Shown here: positions 25,741 through 36,908 of the stretch, in pieces | Numbering within the stretch: the first letter of the stretch is position 1 | Layout of the letters: every line of letters starts with the position of its first letter | Assembly: GCF_034009455.1 (NCBI RefSeq) | Contig: NZ_CP125380.1 | Span: forward strand, 4,973,501-5,037,500 | Direction: 5' to 3' | Source: Pseudomonas sp. P5_109 | GTDB taxonomy: Bacteria > Pseudomonadota > Gammaproteobacteria > Pseudomonadales > Pseudomonadaceae | DNA: 64,000 nucleotides | Translations under genes and position numbers: made by a program | Notes under the pieces: generated by a model | What the model saw: only the letters and a program-made list of their open reading frames with translations | Told to the model about the DNA's origin: nothing | Databases searched by the model: none

Positions 25741-25811
25741 GCCTTCGCGGGCAAGCCCGCGCCCACATTGGAATGCGTTCCTCGGTGGGAGCGAGCTTGC
25801 CCGCAAAGGCG
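25741..25811. repeat. REPIN, short
   Basis: GCCTTCGCGGGCAAGCCCGC and an imperfect inverted copy (GGGAGCGAGCTTGCCCGC). It lies between the convergent aldehyde dehydrogenase and acyltransferase genes. Confidence 0.8.
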
Positions 25812-25822
25812 CCCCCCAGCCA

Positions 25823-26821
25823 CTACGCTACTGTTTCGCGGCCCCGCGGTTGACCCACCCGACTGTTTGCGCCGGCCCGAAGCGCGTGACGAAGCTTCAG
25901 GGCCGGCCGTTCGACGCAGTAGTACGAAACGCCGCTGAGCAGCAACGACAAGGCCAGCACTGTTGCAACAATGGCCCCATCGTAGGCAACCGACCAGATA
26001 GCGTGCAGGAAGTACATCACCACAAAGTGATTCAGGAATACGCCGTAGCTGATATTGCCGAGGAACTCGTCAATCCGGTGAAACTTGAGCTTTGTCAGCA
26101 GGTACACGGCGGGCACGCCCAGCGCTATGCCGAGGGTCACTTCGGCATTGAACGGCCGGCGCTCTATCCATCCCGCCATGATGGCCGCAAACATCAGGGC
26201 CGCCGACAAGGCGGTACCGGCAGCGATCGCTAAACCCTTCGGCCGCGCTTTGTACAGGTAGCTGCCGCACAGGAACGTGAACAGCACGCCCGGCAATAGC
26301 CGGTAGCCGTACAGGTCGGTGTTGATGAAACCCAGGCACGCGGCCATGAAGACCACGACGGATAAAGCAAACGCAACGCCCCGCGCCCTGTAGATGATCA
26401 GGAAAGGGATCACCAGGTAGAAGCACATCTCAAGCCCCAGGGACCAGGCCGGCGGCAAGATCCACGATCCCGCCGCGCCGAACATGTAGAAGCCGAGGGG
26501 TACGATAGTCAGGCTTGCGGCGATGTTGCGCAGCGTCAGCTCGGCGGCTTGAGGCGTACCGGGCAGCAGGAAATAGATCACCGCACAGGAAACTGCGAAG
26601 TAGAACAGGAATTGCGGGTAGAGCCGCAGGGCGCGGTCCAGGTAGAACAGGCCGACTTTCCCCGGCGCCTTGTAGTTGCGCTCGATCAGCGAGGTCATCA
26701 CGAAACCGCTGATGATCAGGAAGGAAATCACGGCAATCACGCCGGGGTTTAGCCCCATGAACGTCTTGCCCATATGAGAAACGGCCACCAGAACGGCCAA
26801 CAGCAGACGATAGACTCCCAC
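25823..26821 (-). CDS. Acyltransferase family 3 membrane protein
   Basis: 332 residues, mostly hydrophobic, with about ten membrane segments. The family signatures are present: VAVSHMGKTFMG near the start (family His), FLIISGFVMTSLIERN and FYLDRALRLYPQFLFYF (the R-x-x-R-x-P region). Such enzymes O-acylate sugars or lipids at the inner membrane. It is on the same strand as, and 93 bp after, qhpG, but has no evident link to amine dehydrogenase maturation. The start is taken as GTG at 26821; the SD is weak. Confidence 0.88.
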   Translation of the reverse strand: MGVYRLLLAVLVAVSHMGKTFMGLNPGVIAVISFLIISGFVMTSLIERNYKAPGKVGLFYLDRALRLYPQFLFYFAVSCAVIYFLLPGTPQAAELTLRNIAASLTIVPLGFYMFGAAGSWILPPAWSLGLEMCFYLVIPFLIIYRARGVAFALSVVVFMAACLGFINTDLYGYRLLPGVLFTFLCGSYLYKARPKGLAIAAGTALSAALMFAAIMAGWIERRPFNAEVTLGIALGVPAVYLLTKLKFHRIDEFLGNISYGVFLNHFVVMYFLHAIWSVAYDGAIVATVLALSLLLSGVSYYCVERPALKLRHALRAGANSRVGQPRGRETVA

Positions 26822-26914
26822 TTACACCCCAAAATTCCTTGTCGTTATGGCGCGTAAATTACGATGCTTTGCGCTGGGAGAACAGGCTTTTCGCCGGGTC
26901 CGGACGTTCTTCAT

Positions 26915-28210
26915 TCAGGGTTTGAAACCCTGACCCAGCAACCAGCTGCGAACCATCCGCCCCTGCTCCACCGTCAAACCGGCCAACGCCTGCTCCGCCG
27001 GCTCGCTACGCAAGCGCCGCACCAACGGCGCCAGCTCAATCCCCTGCACATGCCAGATCCCCAACGGCTGATCCGACGTGATCACCACCTCGGCCTCATC
27101 GACAAAACCGTCACGCAGCACCGGCGCCCGTTCGATTTTCAGGGCTGCAAAATCCGCCTCGGCATGGGCCACCTCGGCGTCCGGCCAGTTCCGTCGCGCC
27201 TGCCAGAACGGCTGATCCAGCCAGCGCTGCTCATCGGCATAAAAATCCCGGCCGATCCGCGCAAAACGCAAAAACAGCTGTTCCACCCGCTGCTGGTGAA
27301 AACGCTGGGCCAGCGCCGCGCGTTCGGGCTTGCACAACAGCGTGTTGATCACCGCTGGCGCCTGCAACGCCGAGGACAACGATTGAAAGATCCCGTTGCC
27401 CGACAGCGGGTCGACGGCCATTGCCGCATCGCCGACCCGAATCCAGTTTTCGCCACACACCTGTGGGCTCAGAATCGCCGTGCTGCTGCGGGCGTGCAGC
27501 TGTAGATCAGTTTCTGCAACGCCTGCAAAAAATGCCGTGGCCAGCGTCGAACCCTGGCGCCGCTGCCGGCAGTAATCGAGCAACATGGCCTTGCCCGGCA
27601 ACCCGGCAGTGGCCACGTCCACCGTCCATTGCCAGTAACACTGACCGTCGGCGCGCCGCGCCATCCATGCCCAGCCGTCCTCAAGGCTTTCCACGGCACT
27701 GGCGGTACTGCCCGGCGAACCCTGCCAGCGATTGAGCAAGCTGACGGTCTCGGGGCCGCGCAGGCCTTTGCCGATTGTCGGGGCCTGGCGTCCGCGGGCT
27801 TCGACGAGAAACGCAGTGAGCAGCGGTTCGCGTCCGTCAATTTCGATTCGATGACCATTGGCCGATGACTGAACCGTGAGCACCCGGCCTTCGATCAGCT
27901 CAACCCCCGCCAGGCGCAAATCCTCGCGCAGGCCCTGATCAAAAACCGGCCGGTCAAGCAGATACTCGATGTTCTGCGCATGTTGCTGGCCATTCCACGA
28001 GACCTGTCGCTGGGACGGCAAGGCCGCATCCGCCAGTGCATGCTGCAGGCCGGCGCTGCGCAAGGCCTCCAGCACCCGCACGGATACCCCTTCGAGTGCC
28101 GCAAACCGGCGCCATTCGCTGATCAGCGTGACGCCATGGCCCAGCCGCCGTAGCCCCAATGCGACCGCCGCCCCCGCCGGTCCGGCACCCAGAATGACGA
28201 TGTCGGTCAT
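26915..28210 (-). CDS. qhpG: FAD-dependent monooxygenase for CTQ biogenesis
   Basis: 431 residues. It begins with a Rossmann dinucleotide motif (VILGAGPAGAAVALGLRRLG) and has the second flavin motif WIRVGDAAMAVDPLSGNGIFQSLSSA near residue 260, the arrangement of flavoprotein monooxygenases/halogenase-like enzymes. In characterised systems QhpG dihydroxylates the gamma-subunit Trp that becomes part of cysteine tryptophylquinone. The gene overlaps qhpE by 4 bp (ATGA) and is the last maturation gene of the F-E-G unit. It is cytoplasmic. Confidence 0.92.
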   Translation of the reverse strand: MTDIVILGAGPAGAAVALGLRRLGHGVTLISEWRRFAALEGVSVRVLEALRSAGLQHALADAALPSQRQVSWNGQQHAQNIEYLLDRPVFDQGLREDLRLAGVELIEGRVLTVQSSANGHRIEIDGREPLLTAFLVEARGRQAPTIGKGLRGPETVSLLNRWQGSPGSTASAVESLEDGWAWMARRADGQCYWQWTVDVATAGLPGKAMLLDYCRQRRQGSTLATAFFAGVAETDLQLHARSSTAILSPQVCGENWIRVGDAAMAVDPLSGNGIFQSLSSALQAPAVINTLLCKPERAALAQRFHQQRVEQLFLRFARIGRDFYADEQRWLDQPFWQARRNWPDAEVAHAEADFAALKIERAPVLRDGFVDEAEVVITSDQPLGIWHVQGIELAPLVRRLRSEPAEQALAGLTVEQGRMVRSWLLGQGFKP

Positions 28211-28884
28211 GGCCCGAAGCGCCGTTCAGGGCCACGGTAACGGGCATGCTCGCGCAACCATTCGATGACTTGCGCATTGCTGGCGTCAGGTTGTTCGGCG
28301 AGGAACCCGGCGATGTGCCCGCTCAAGGCGGCACAACCGAGGCTCGCCCCGGATTGCCCCGGGTAGGTGCCATGCACACAGGCGGCGAAATCCGCCTGAG
28401 CGCTGTTGAGCCACGACCATTCCTGCTCGGCGCAGCGCGCATCGCCGGTCACCCGCAACACCTGCGGATAGTTGGCCGGAAACACCCCTTCCCCCTGGGC
28501 GGGACTCGACGCACACAGCAGCACGCCCCGCGCCCCCGCTGCCGCGCAGGCCGCGCGCAACAGGCTGCGATCCTGGCGCAGGCCAAGGCTCAAGTTGATC
28601 AGTCGCACATCCTGCGCCAGCAGCCAGTCAATCGCCGTGGCGATCTGCAAGGCGCTGGTGACACCGCGCTGGTCGAACACCTGCGCCACGCAAAACAGCG
28701 CCGAGGGTGCGCGGCGGCCAATTGCCTCGATCACGGCACTGCCATGCCCCAGTGGATCGTCGCGCAAGTCGCCCTCGGCCAGGCCGTCTTCCAGCAATGA
28801 AAAGCGCCGACCGGCGATCACCTGCACCCGCTGTGCTGCCGAGTGGCCGCTGTCCACCACACCAATGCGCAGTTCAGATTTCAT
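28207..28884 (-). CDS. qhpE: Subtilisin-like serine protease for QHNDH gamma leader
   Basis: 225 residues from ATG at 28884. The triad is recognisable as Asp in IGVVDSGH, His in DDPLGHGSAV and Ser in GQSGASLGCAA. It is short for a subtilase and has no signal peptide, in line with the QhpE proteases that cut the 28-residue leader from the crosslinked gamma subunit inside the cell. The start overlaps the qhpF 3' end by 11 bp, and the stop overlaps the qhpG start by 4 bp, so the three are translationally coupled. A longer frame to 28941 lies inside qhpF and is unlikely. Confidence 0.92.
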   Translation of the reverse strand: MKSELRIGVVDSGHSAAQRVQVIAGRRFSLLEDGLAEGDLRDDPLGHGSAVIEAIGRRAPSALFCVAQVFDQRGVTSALQIATAIDWLLAQDVRLINLSLGLRQDRSLLRAACAAAGARGVLLCASSPAQGEGVFPANYPQVLRVTGDARCAEQEWSWLNSAQADFAACVHGTYPGQSGASLGCAALSGHIAGFLAEQPDASNAQVIEWLREHARYRGPERRFGP

Positions 28885-30591
28885 GCAGCACCGTTTTCGA
28901 GGTGAGCACGCCATCGAGCAGTTCGAAACGCAGATCGGCATCGGCCAGGGTTGAAGGTCGATGGCTGATCAGAATGCGTGTACGCCCGGCAAACAAGCGG
29001 TCGATGGCGTCGATGACTTCGCGCTCGGTGGCTTCATCCACCGCGGAGGTGGCTTCATCGAGCACCAGGATCAGAGGGTCCTGCAACAGTGCCCGGGCAA
29101 TCGCGATACGTTGCTTCTGCCCACCGGACAACTGCTGGCCGCGCTCGCCCAGCGGACTGTCGAGACCTTCGGGCAAGGACTCGATCAGGCTGTCGAGTTG
29201 CGCCAGCCGCGCCACGTCGGCAATCGCCTCGCGGCTGGCGTCCGGCACCGCGTAGGCCAGGTTGTCGGCGAGGCTGCCGCGAAACAGCACGATGTCCTGG
29301 CTGACGATGGCAATGCGCCGACGCAGCTGGAACAGATCCAGTTCGCGCAGATCGACGTCACCCAGCAGGACCCGGCCCGATTGCGGATCGTGATGACGTT
29401 GCAGCAGGTCGATCAGGGTGGATTTACCCACGCCCGAGCCGCCGCTGAGGGCCACTTTCATGCCGTAGGGGATCCGCGCCTCGATGCCGCGCAGGGTCGA
29501 TTGGCGGCCGGGATGAGCGAAGTGCACGTTGTCGAACCAGAGATCCCCGCCATTGGGCATCGGACGTGGCGTGACGGGCGTCAGTACGGTCGGTTGTTCG
29601 CCGCGCAGCTCCATGACCCGGCCGAGGCTGACGGTCATCCGCTGAACCGCGACGTAAAGCCCGAGCAGGCTCTGCACCGGCCCCACGGCCATCCCCAGGT
29701 AGGTGGAAAACGCAATCAGCGCACCGAGCTGCCAGGTGCCCTGCACCACCCAGTAACCGCCGATCAAGAATGCGCAGGCCCGGGACAGCGAGGTCAGCGT
29801 GCCGGGCACGGCCTGGGTGAAAAACTCGGTGACCTGCAGGCGCAGCAACTGGCTCATGTAGCCCTGGCCCAGCGCCTCGAGGCGCCGTGCTTCGCGTTGC
29901 TGCTGACCGGCGGACTGGATGAACTTCATCACCGGCAACGTCTCGACCATGAACGACGACATGTCCGCCGAACGCTCGCGCAATTGCCGCACATCGCGCT
30001 CGACCTTGCGCCGCATCCAGCGCAGCCAGAGGACATCGAGAGGGATTAACACCAGGGCCAGCAACGAGAGTTTCCAGGACAACGTCACCAGCATGGCGAT
30101 GGCAACCACCAGGCCGATCACGCTCGACACCGCCGAGAACAGCGAGTCCACGGCAAAGCGCTGGATTTCCGCGACGTCACCATCGAGGCGCGACATCAGA
30201 TCGCCGATCCGTCGCTGCCCGTAAAAACCCGGCGACAGGGTTTGCAAATGCCGATAGAGGTCATCGCGCAGGGCAAACAGCATGCGCCCGGACAGGCGCG
30301 TGTGCAGGTAGCGGTTGATGCCCGACAGCGCCGTGCCCAGCAACCCGGCGACGATCATCAGCCCGGCGATCAACACCAGCGTCGGGAAGTTGCGCGCCAG
30401 CAGGCCGTCATCGATCAACAGTTTGGTCAGCCAGGGTTGCACCAGCACCAGCGCCGAGGCGCAGACCGACAGGCCCAGCAGTCCGGCAATCGCCAGGCGA
30501 TGGGGGCGAACAAAGCTGTACAGCCAGCGCAGCGACGCTTGCAGGGCCTCGGGGTTCTGGCTGTCGATCAGCCGAACGATCAGGCGCTGCA

Positions 30592-30595
<4 letters not shown>
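28874..30595 (-). CDS. qhpF: ABC exporter (TMD-NBD fusion) for QHNDH gamma subunit
   Basis: 573 residues. The N-terminal half has about six membrane helices; the C-terminal half carries Walker A (GGSGVGKST), signature ([15 protein letters not shown]), Walker B with [14 protein letters not shown] and the H-loop (ILISHRPS). In the qhp system this half-transporter carries the modified gamma subunit across the inner membrane. It overlaps the upstream regulator by 4 bp (ATGA) and qhpE by 11 bp, so the regulator-F-E-G genes form one transcript. Confidence 0.93.
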
Positions 30596-32496
<1,901 letters not shown>

Positions 32497-32584
32497 CAAG
32501 CGCTCCGGGTCGTCCGCCCTTGCGCCTTCATACGTCGGCGCCCTGCCGCAATCTTTACGTTAACGTAAGGGCGATGGCAAGTCC

Positions 32585-32716
32585 TGTGGCGAGGGGGCTT
32601 GCCCCCGTTCGGCTGCGCAGCAGTCGTAAACCGACGAACGTAGTATTTCCGGGAATATAAGGTCGTTGGTTTTGGGGCTGCTGCGCAGCCCAACGGGGGC
32701 AAGCCCCCTCGCCACA
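32585..32716. repeat. REPIN, TGTGGCGAGGGGGCTTG type
   Basis: TGTGGCGAGGGGGCTTGCCC then GGCTGCGCAGCAG, and the inverted arrangement ending CCTCGCCACA. Same family as the element at 13049. It fills most of the gap between the regulator and the HDAC-like gene. Confidence 0.9.
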
Positions 32717-32718
32717 AT

Positions 32719-33744
32719 TCAAAGCTGCCACACCTCAGGACTCACAAAAAACGCCCGCGCATTATCCTCCAGACTCTCCAGGTGATACCCGCCCTCCTGC
32801 ACGATCAGGCACGGCAACCCGAGGCTGCGAATCCGCTCGCCGAGCGCGCCGAACCCTGCACGGGTCACTGCCACTTTGCTTTGCGGGTCCAGTTCGAAAA
32901 TATCGAAGCCCAGGGACAGCACCAGCACCTCGGCGCCAAAGTCCGTCACCGCCTTGAGTGCTACATCCAATTGCCCGAGGAAATCCGCCTCGCTGGCGCC
33001 ATGAGCCATCGGCAGGTTGAGGTTGAAACCCTCGCCCGCCCCGGCACCGCGTTCTTCGGCAAAGCCTGCGACGCCTGGATAGAAGTTGGTCGGATCGCCG
33101 TGCACCGAAACGTAGAGCACATCATCGCGGTCGTAGAAAATCTCCTGGATCCCTTGCCCGTGGTGCATGTCGGTATCCAGCACCGCCACCCGCGCAAAAC
33201 CGGCACGCAGTACCTGCGCCGCCACCGCCGCGTTGTTCACATAACAGAAACCACCCGCCGCTTCGGCCCGGGCGTGGTGACCCGGTGGACGGCACAAGGC
33301 ATAGGCTGCGGGCTCGCCATCGAGCAACGCCTGGGCACCGGCGATGGCGCTTTGCGCCGACCAGTAGGCCGAACGCCAGGTCTGCTCGCCCACCGGGCAA
33401 CTGCCATCGGCCAGGTAGCGCGCGGCTTGCGCGAGAATCCCGCGCAGGGCGTTGGGTTCACGGACGAAGATGTTCGACATCACCTCATCGCCCCAATCCT
33501 CGGGAATCTCTTTCCAGCGCTGATGGGCTTCTTGCAGGAACGCCAGGTACACTGCGCCGTGCACCGCCAGCAGCGGATCAAGCCCGGCATCGGCCGGTTG
33601 CTCGACCTTGAAACCCAAGGCATGAGACGCCTGCACCAGGCGCTGCGCACGCTCCGGCACTTCCTGTGGCGTACGCATCTGGCCACGGGAGTAGTAGCTG
33701 CGTGGATGGTGGAGCAATTGTTCGGGGTGGAAAAAACTGCGCAT
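32719..33744 (-). CDS. Histone deacetylase-like amidohydrolase (acetylpolyamine amidohydrolase type)
   Basis: 341 residues. The zinc hydrolase motifs of the class II HDAC/acetylpolyamine amidohydrolase superfamily are visible: CRPPGHHARAEAAGGFCYVNNAA (active-site His pair), VLDTDMHHGQGIQEIFY (metal-binding Asp and His) and SLGFDIFELDP (second Asp). The N-terminal YYSRGQMRTPQEVPERAQRL resembles bacterial acetylpolyamine amidohydrolases, which deacetylate polyamines in the cytoplasm. It lies on the same strand after the carbamoylase-like hydrolase and MHS transporter genes, with a REPIN between, suggesting a shared catabolic role. Confidence 0.9.
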   Translation of the reverse strand: MRSFFHPEQLLHHPRSYYSRGQMRTPQEVPERAQRLVQASHALGFKVEQPADAGLDPLLAVHGAVYLAFLQEAHQRWKEIPEDWGDEVMSNIFVREPNALRGILAQAARYLADGSCPVGEQTWRSAYWSAQSAIAGAQALLDGEPAAYALCRPPGHHARAEAAGGFCYVNNAAVAAQVLRAGFARVAVLDTDMHHGQGIQEIFYDRDDVLYVSVHGDPTNFYPGVAGFAEERGAGAGEGFNLNLPMAHGASEADFLGQLDVALKAVTDFGAEVLVLSLGFDIFELDPQSKVAVTRAGFGALGERIRSLGLPCLIVQEGGYHLESLEDNARAFFVSPEVWQL

Positions 33745-33796
33745 GGAGTGAATACCTGTCAGTTAACGAAAATCTTGAAACCGGACGCAGCCCCAC

Positions 33797-33887
33797 TGTG
33801 GGAGCGGGCTTGCTCGCGAAAGCGGTGTGTCATTCAGCAATGAAGGTGGCTGATACTCCGCCTTCGCGAGCAAGCCCGCTCCCACAT
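33797..33887. repeat. REPIN
   Basis: TGTGGGAGCGGGCTTGCTCG and its inverted copy, with a spacer (GCGGTGTGTCATTCAGC...) like that of the element at 8738. It lies between the hydrolase and HDAC-like genes. Confidence 0.9.
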
Positions 33888-33897
33888 GGGCCTGCGT

Positions 33898-35127
33898 CTA
33901 GGCGACTTTTTCGGCGCGCGACAGCACCGCATTGAGCAACACATCCGTACCCTGGCGCACATCTTCAGGCAGCACGTCTTCCGCTTCGTTGTGGCTCAAG
34001 CCCCCCACGCACGGGATGAACACCATGGCCGTCGGGCAGTATCGCGCCAGGTGGATCGCGTCATGCCCGGCGCCGCTGATGATCGATTGCTGAGCGTAGC
34101 CCAGGGCGTCCACGGCCTGTTGCACCGCCGCTACGCAATCAGCGTCGAACGGCGTCGCCGGGCTGATCCAATGCGGGGTGATCGTCAGATGCAAGCCGCG
34201 AGCGTCGGCAATTTCCTGAAGCCGCTCGCGGACCTGGTGCTCCATGGCCTCGATGGTTGCATCGCGGTGATGACGCAGGTCGACGGTGAAGTTCACCAGC
34301 CCCGGAATGGTGTTGCGCGACGACTTGTTGATGCTCAACTCACCGACCGTGGTCAGGCCTTCGGGGGCGAAGTCCGCCGCCAGGCTTTCGATGACCTGGA
34401 TCATCGGCGCCACACCGTACAGGGCATCCTTGCGCAGCGGCATAGGCGTGGTGCCGGCGTGGGCCGCCATGCCTTCGACCCGCACGTCGAGCCAGCGAAT
34501 GGCCTGGCCGCCACTGACCACGCCGATGCTCTTGGCGTTGTCTTCGAGGATCGGCCCCTGCTCGATATGGGCTTCAAAGTACGCATCCACCGCGCCACCC
34601 AGCGGGCGCTCGCCGGCATAACCGCTACGCTGCAGGGCCTCGGCAACGCTGATGCCATCGATGTCGCGCACCGCCAGCGCGGCGTCCAGCGCCATGATGC
34701 CGGTGAACACCGCCGAGCCGAACATCGCCGGGGTGAAGCGTGCGCCTTCCTCGTTGGTCCACACCGCCACTTCCAGCGGCTTGCGGGTCTGGATGCCCAG
34801 GTCGTTCAGGCAGCGCACCACTTCCAGGCCGGCGAGCACGCCGTACACGCCATCGAACCGCCCGCCTTCGGGCTGGGTATCGAGGTGGCTGCCCATCATC
34901 ACGGGTGCCGCGTCAGGATCAGTGCCGGCGCGACGGGCGAACAGGTTGCCGATGGCATCCACGCTCAGGGTCATGCCGGCTTCGCGGCACCAGTGGGCAA
35001 ACAGTTCGCGACCGGCCTTGTCCTCGTCGCTCAGGGCCAGGCGGCAGCTGCCGCCACGGGCGGTGGCACCGATTTCGGCCATGGCCATCAGACTCGCCCA
35101 GAGGCGTTCGCCATTAATCTTCAACAT
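33898..35127 (-). CDS. M20-family Zn-dependent amidohydrolase (N-carbamoyl-L-amino-acid/allantoate hydrolase type)
   Basis: 409 residues from ATG at 35127 (GGAG upstream); 27 further upstream codons come partly from REP DNA. Metal-site motifs of the family are clear: MGSHLDTQPEGGRFDGVYGVLAGLE (metal His and Asp), WTNEEGARF (catalytic Glu pair), EAHIEQGPILED and GAGHDAIHLA near the C terminus. Members hydrolyse N-carbamoyl amino acids, beta-ureidopropionate or allantoate. The exact substrate is not determinable here. It sits between an MHS transporter and an HDAC-like amidohydrolase, consistent with uptake and breakdown of a nitrogen-rich amide. Confidence 0.9.
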   Translation of the reverse strand: MLKINGERLWASLMAMAEIGATARGGSCRLALSDEDKAGRELFAHWCREAGMTLSVDAIGNLFARRAGTDPDAAPVMMGSHLDTQPEGGRFDGVYGVLAGLEVVRCLNDLGIQTRKPLEVAVWTNEEGARFTPAMFGSAVFTGIMALDAALAVRDIDGISVAEALQRSGYAGERPLGGAVDAYFEAHIEQGPILEDNAKSIGVVSGGQAIRWLDVRVEGMAAHAGTTPMPLRKDALYGVAPMIQVIESLAADFAPEGLTTVGELSINKSSRNTIPGLVNFTVDLRHHRDATIEAMEHQVRERLQEIADARGLHLTITPHWISPATPFDADCVAAVQQAVDALGYAQQSIISGAGHDAIHLARYCPTAMVFIPCVGGLSHNEAEDVLPEDVRQGTDVLLNAVLSRAEKVA

Positions 35128-35159
35128 GAGTTTCTCCTGCAAATTAGAAACGACGATCT

Positions 35160-35252
35160 TTGTAGGAGCCGGCTTGCTGGCGAACGCGCCCGTCCAGTCA
35201 ATAGACATGTCGACTGACGCACCGCTATCGCCAGCAAGCCGGCTCCTACAGG
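35160..35252. repeat. REPIN, TGTAGGAGCCGGC type
   Basis: TGTAGGAGCCGGCTTGCTGG and its inverted copy. It lies between the MHS transporter and the amidohydrolase genes. Confidence 0.9.
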
Positions 35253-35253
35253 G

Positions 35254-36564
35254 TCAATGGGTGGCTAGTTCAACGCGTTCAGCGCTGGCATGGCGACGGG
35301 CAAGGGACAATACGCAGACCAGCGAAGTGGCGGCGATCAAGCTGTAGAACACCGCCATCGGCCACCACTGGCCGGCGAACTTGTGCGCCAGCAGGGTACC
35401 GATCAGCGGCGTCAGGCCACCGGCCAGCGCGCCGCAAATCTGGTAAGCCAGGGAAATCGCGGTGTAGCGCACGCGGGTCTCGAACATGCCGCTGACGTAG
35501 CCGGCGATCACCGCATAGAACGACGCCATGCACACCACCGCCAGGGCAATGCCGAGGATGATCAGCGGCGCCTGGGCGGAGCTCACCAGCACGAACATCG
35601 GGTATGGCGAGGCCATGGCCAGCAGCGACACCAGGCACAGGAAGCGGGTCGCGCCGATCTTCTCGGCAACCCAGGCCGCCAGCGGCTGGATGCAGAACTG
35701 GATGATCGCGACGAAGAACAGGCACTCCAGGATCAGCGAGCGTGGAAGTGCGAGTTGCTGGGTGGTGTAGGCGATCATGAACGTGTTGGTGAAATACACC
35801 CCGGCGATCCCCAGGGTGTTGGCGCCGATGCACAACAGCAGCGGACGCCACGCGGTGCGCAGCACCTCCATGACCGGCGCCTGCTCCTTGCGCTGGCTTT
35901 TGCTGGCCTGCTCGCGGCTGGCGAGAAACTCCGGCGATTCATTCACCCCCAGACGAATCGCCAGGCCCACCAGCAGCAACAGCGAACTCGCGAGGAACGG
36001 CAAGCGCCAGCCCCAGCTCATCAGGTCTTCTTCCGGCAAACGGGTGACCGAACTGAACGCCAGCAGCGACAGGATCAAACCCGCCGGACTGCCCAGTTGC
36101 GCAAACGAGGCAAAGAAATTGCGTCGGCCTTTCGGCGCATGCTCGCCGGCCATCAACACCGCCCCGCCCCATTCGCCACCGACGGCGATGCCCTGGACGA
36201 TGCGCAGCAAGATCAGCAGCACCGGCGCTGCGGCGCCGATCTGCGCGTAGGTCGGCAGCAAGCCGATGCACACCGTGACCACGCCCATCATCAACAAGGT
36301 GATGATCAGCGACTTCTTACGGCCGATGCGGTCGCCGATATGACCGAAGACAATCCCGCCCAAAGGCCGCGCAAAGAAACCCACGGCGAAGGTGCCGAAC
36401 GCGGCCATGGTGCTGAACAGCTTGTCGTCGGAGGGGAAGAACAGCGCGCCGAACACCAGCGCGGCAGCAGTGGCGTAGATGTAAAAGTCGTACCACTCGA
36501 TCATGGTGCCAATGAAGGCAGCGGCTGCCGCACGGCGCGGCTGGGACGAAGCTTGAGGCTTCAT
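35254..36564 (-). CDS. MHS-family MFS transporter (metabolite:H+ symporter)
   Basis: 436 residues, about 12 membrane helices. Hallmarks of the metabolite:proton symporter family are the opening AAFIGTMIEWYDFYIYATAAALVFGALFFP, the loop FGHIGDRIGRKKSL between TM2 and TM3, and GIAVGGEWGGAVLMAGEHAPKGRR. These proteins import dicarboxylates, betaines and similar solutes. AAGGAG lies 6 bp before the ATG. It is the first gene of the cassette with the M20 hydrolase and HDAC-like enzyme. Confidence 0.92.
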   Translation of the reverse strand: MKPQASSQPRRAAAAAFIGTMIEWYDFYIYATAAALVFGALFFPSDDKLFSTMAAFGTFAVGFFARPLGGIVFGHIGDRIGRKKSLIITLLMMGVVTVCIGLLPTYAQIGAAAPVLLILLRIVQGIAVGGEWGGAVLMAGEHAPKGRRNFFASFAQLGSPAGLILSLLAFSSVTRLPEEDLMSWGWRLPFLASSLLLLVGLAIRLGVNESPEFLASREQASKSQRKEQAPVMEVLRTAWRPLLLCIGANTLGIAGVYFTNTFMIAYTTQQLALPRSLILECLFFVAIIQFCIQPLAAWVAEKIGATRFLCLVSLLAMASPYPMFVLVSSAQAPLIILGIALAVVCMASFYAVIAGYVSGMFETRVRYTAISLAYQICGALAGGLTPLIGTLLAHKFAGQWWPMAVFYSLIAATSLVCVLSLARRHASAERVELATH

Positions 36565-36908
36565 GGGGGACTCCTTTGGTTATTTTTCTGGCAGGAGAGG
36601 AACGGCAAATCCGCGGCGCTCTGGCGGCGTCGGTCTGGGGATGATTTTTCGTTCCGGGACCATGATTAGTCAATTTTCTATTTATTATTCGAAGTATTAC
36701 GAAAACTTATAATTGAAGGCAGCGGCAGCCGAACAAGACGTGCAACGCGTAGGGGTTCAGCAGACAGTCAAAGGGAATCACCGGAATTTAAAATGCGCGA
36801 GCCAACCCAGGAGTTCGGTCCCAGCAATTGAACGGCATGAGAAAGGGAGGGCATCCCTTGCCCTCCCCTCCGCTGTGCACGCTCCCTGCGACAGGACTTG
36901 TCAGGACC
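36565..36908. other. Intergenic region: MHS promoter area and RTX terminator
   Basis: The part nearest the MHS gene is AT-rich (36660-36720, e.g. TTTTCTATTTATTATTCG) and probably promotes it. A terminator hairpin for the RTX gene lies at 36842-36868. No gene is evident. Confidence 0.55.
36842..36868 (-). terminator. Rho-independent terminator after the RTX peroxidase gene
   Basis: On the minus strand, GGGAGGGC-AAGGGAT-GCCCTCCC followed by TTTC. It begins about 40 bp after the stop codon. Confidence 0.75.
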
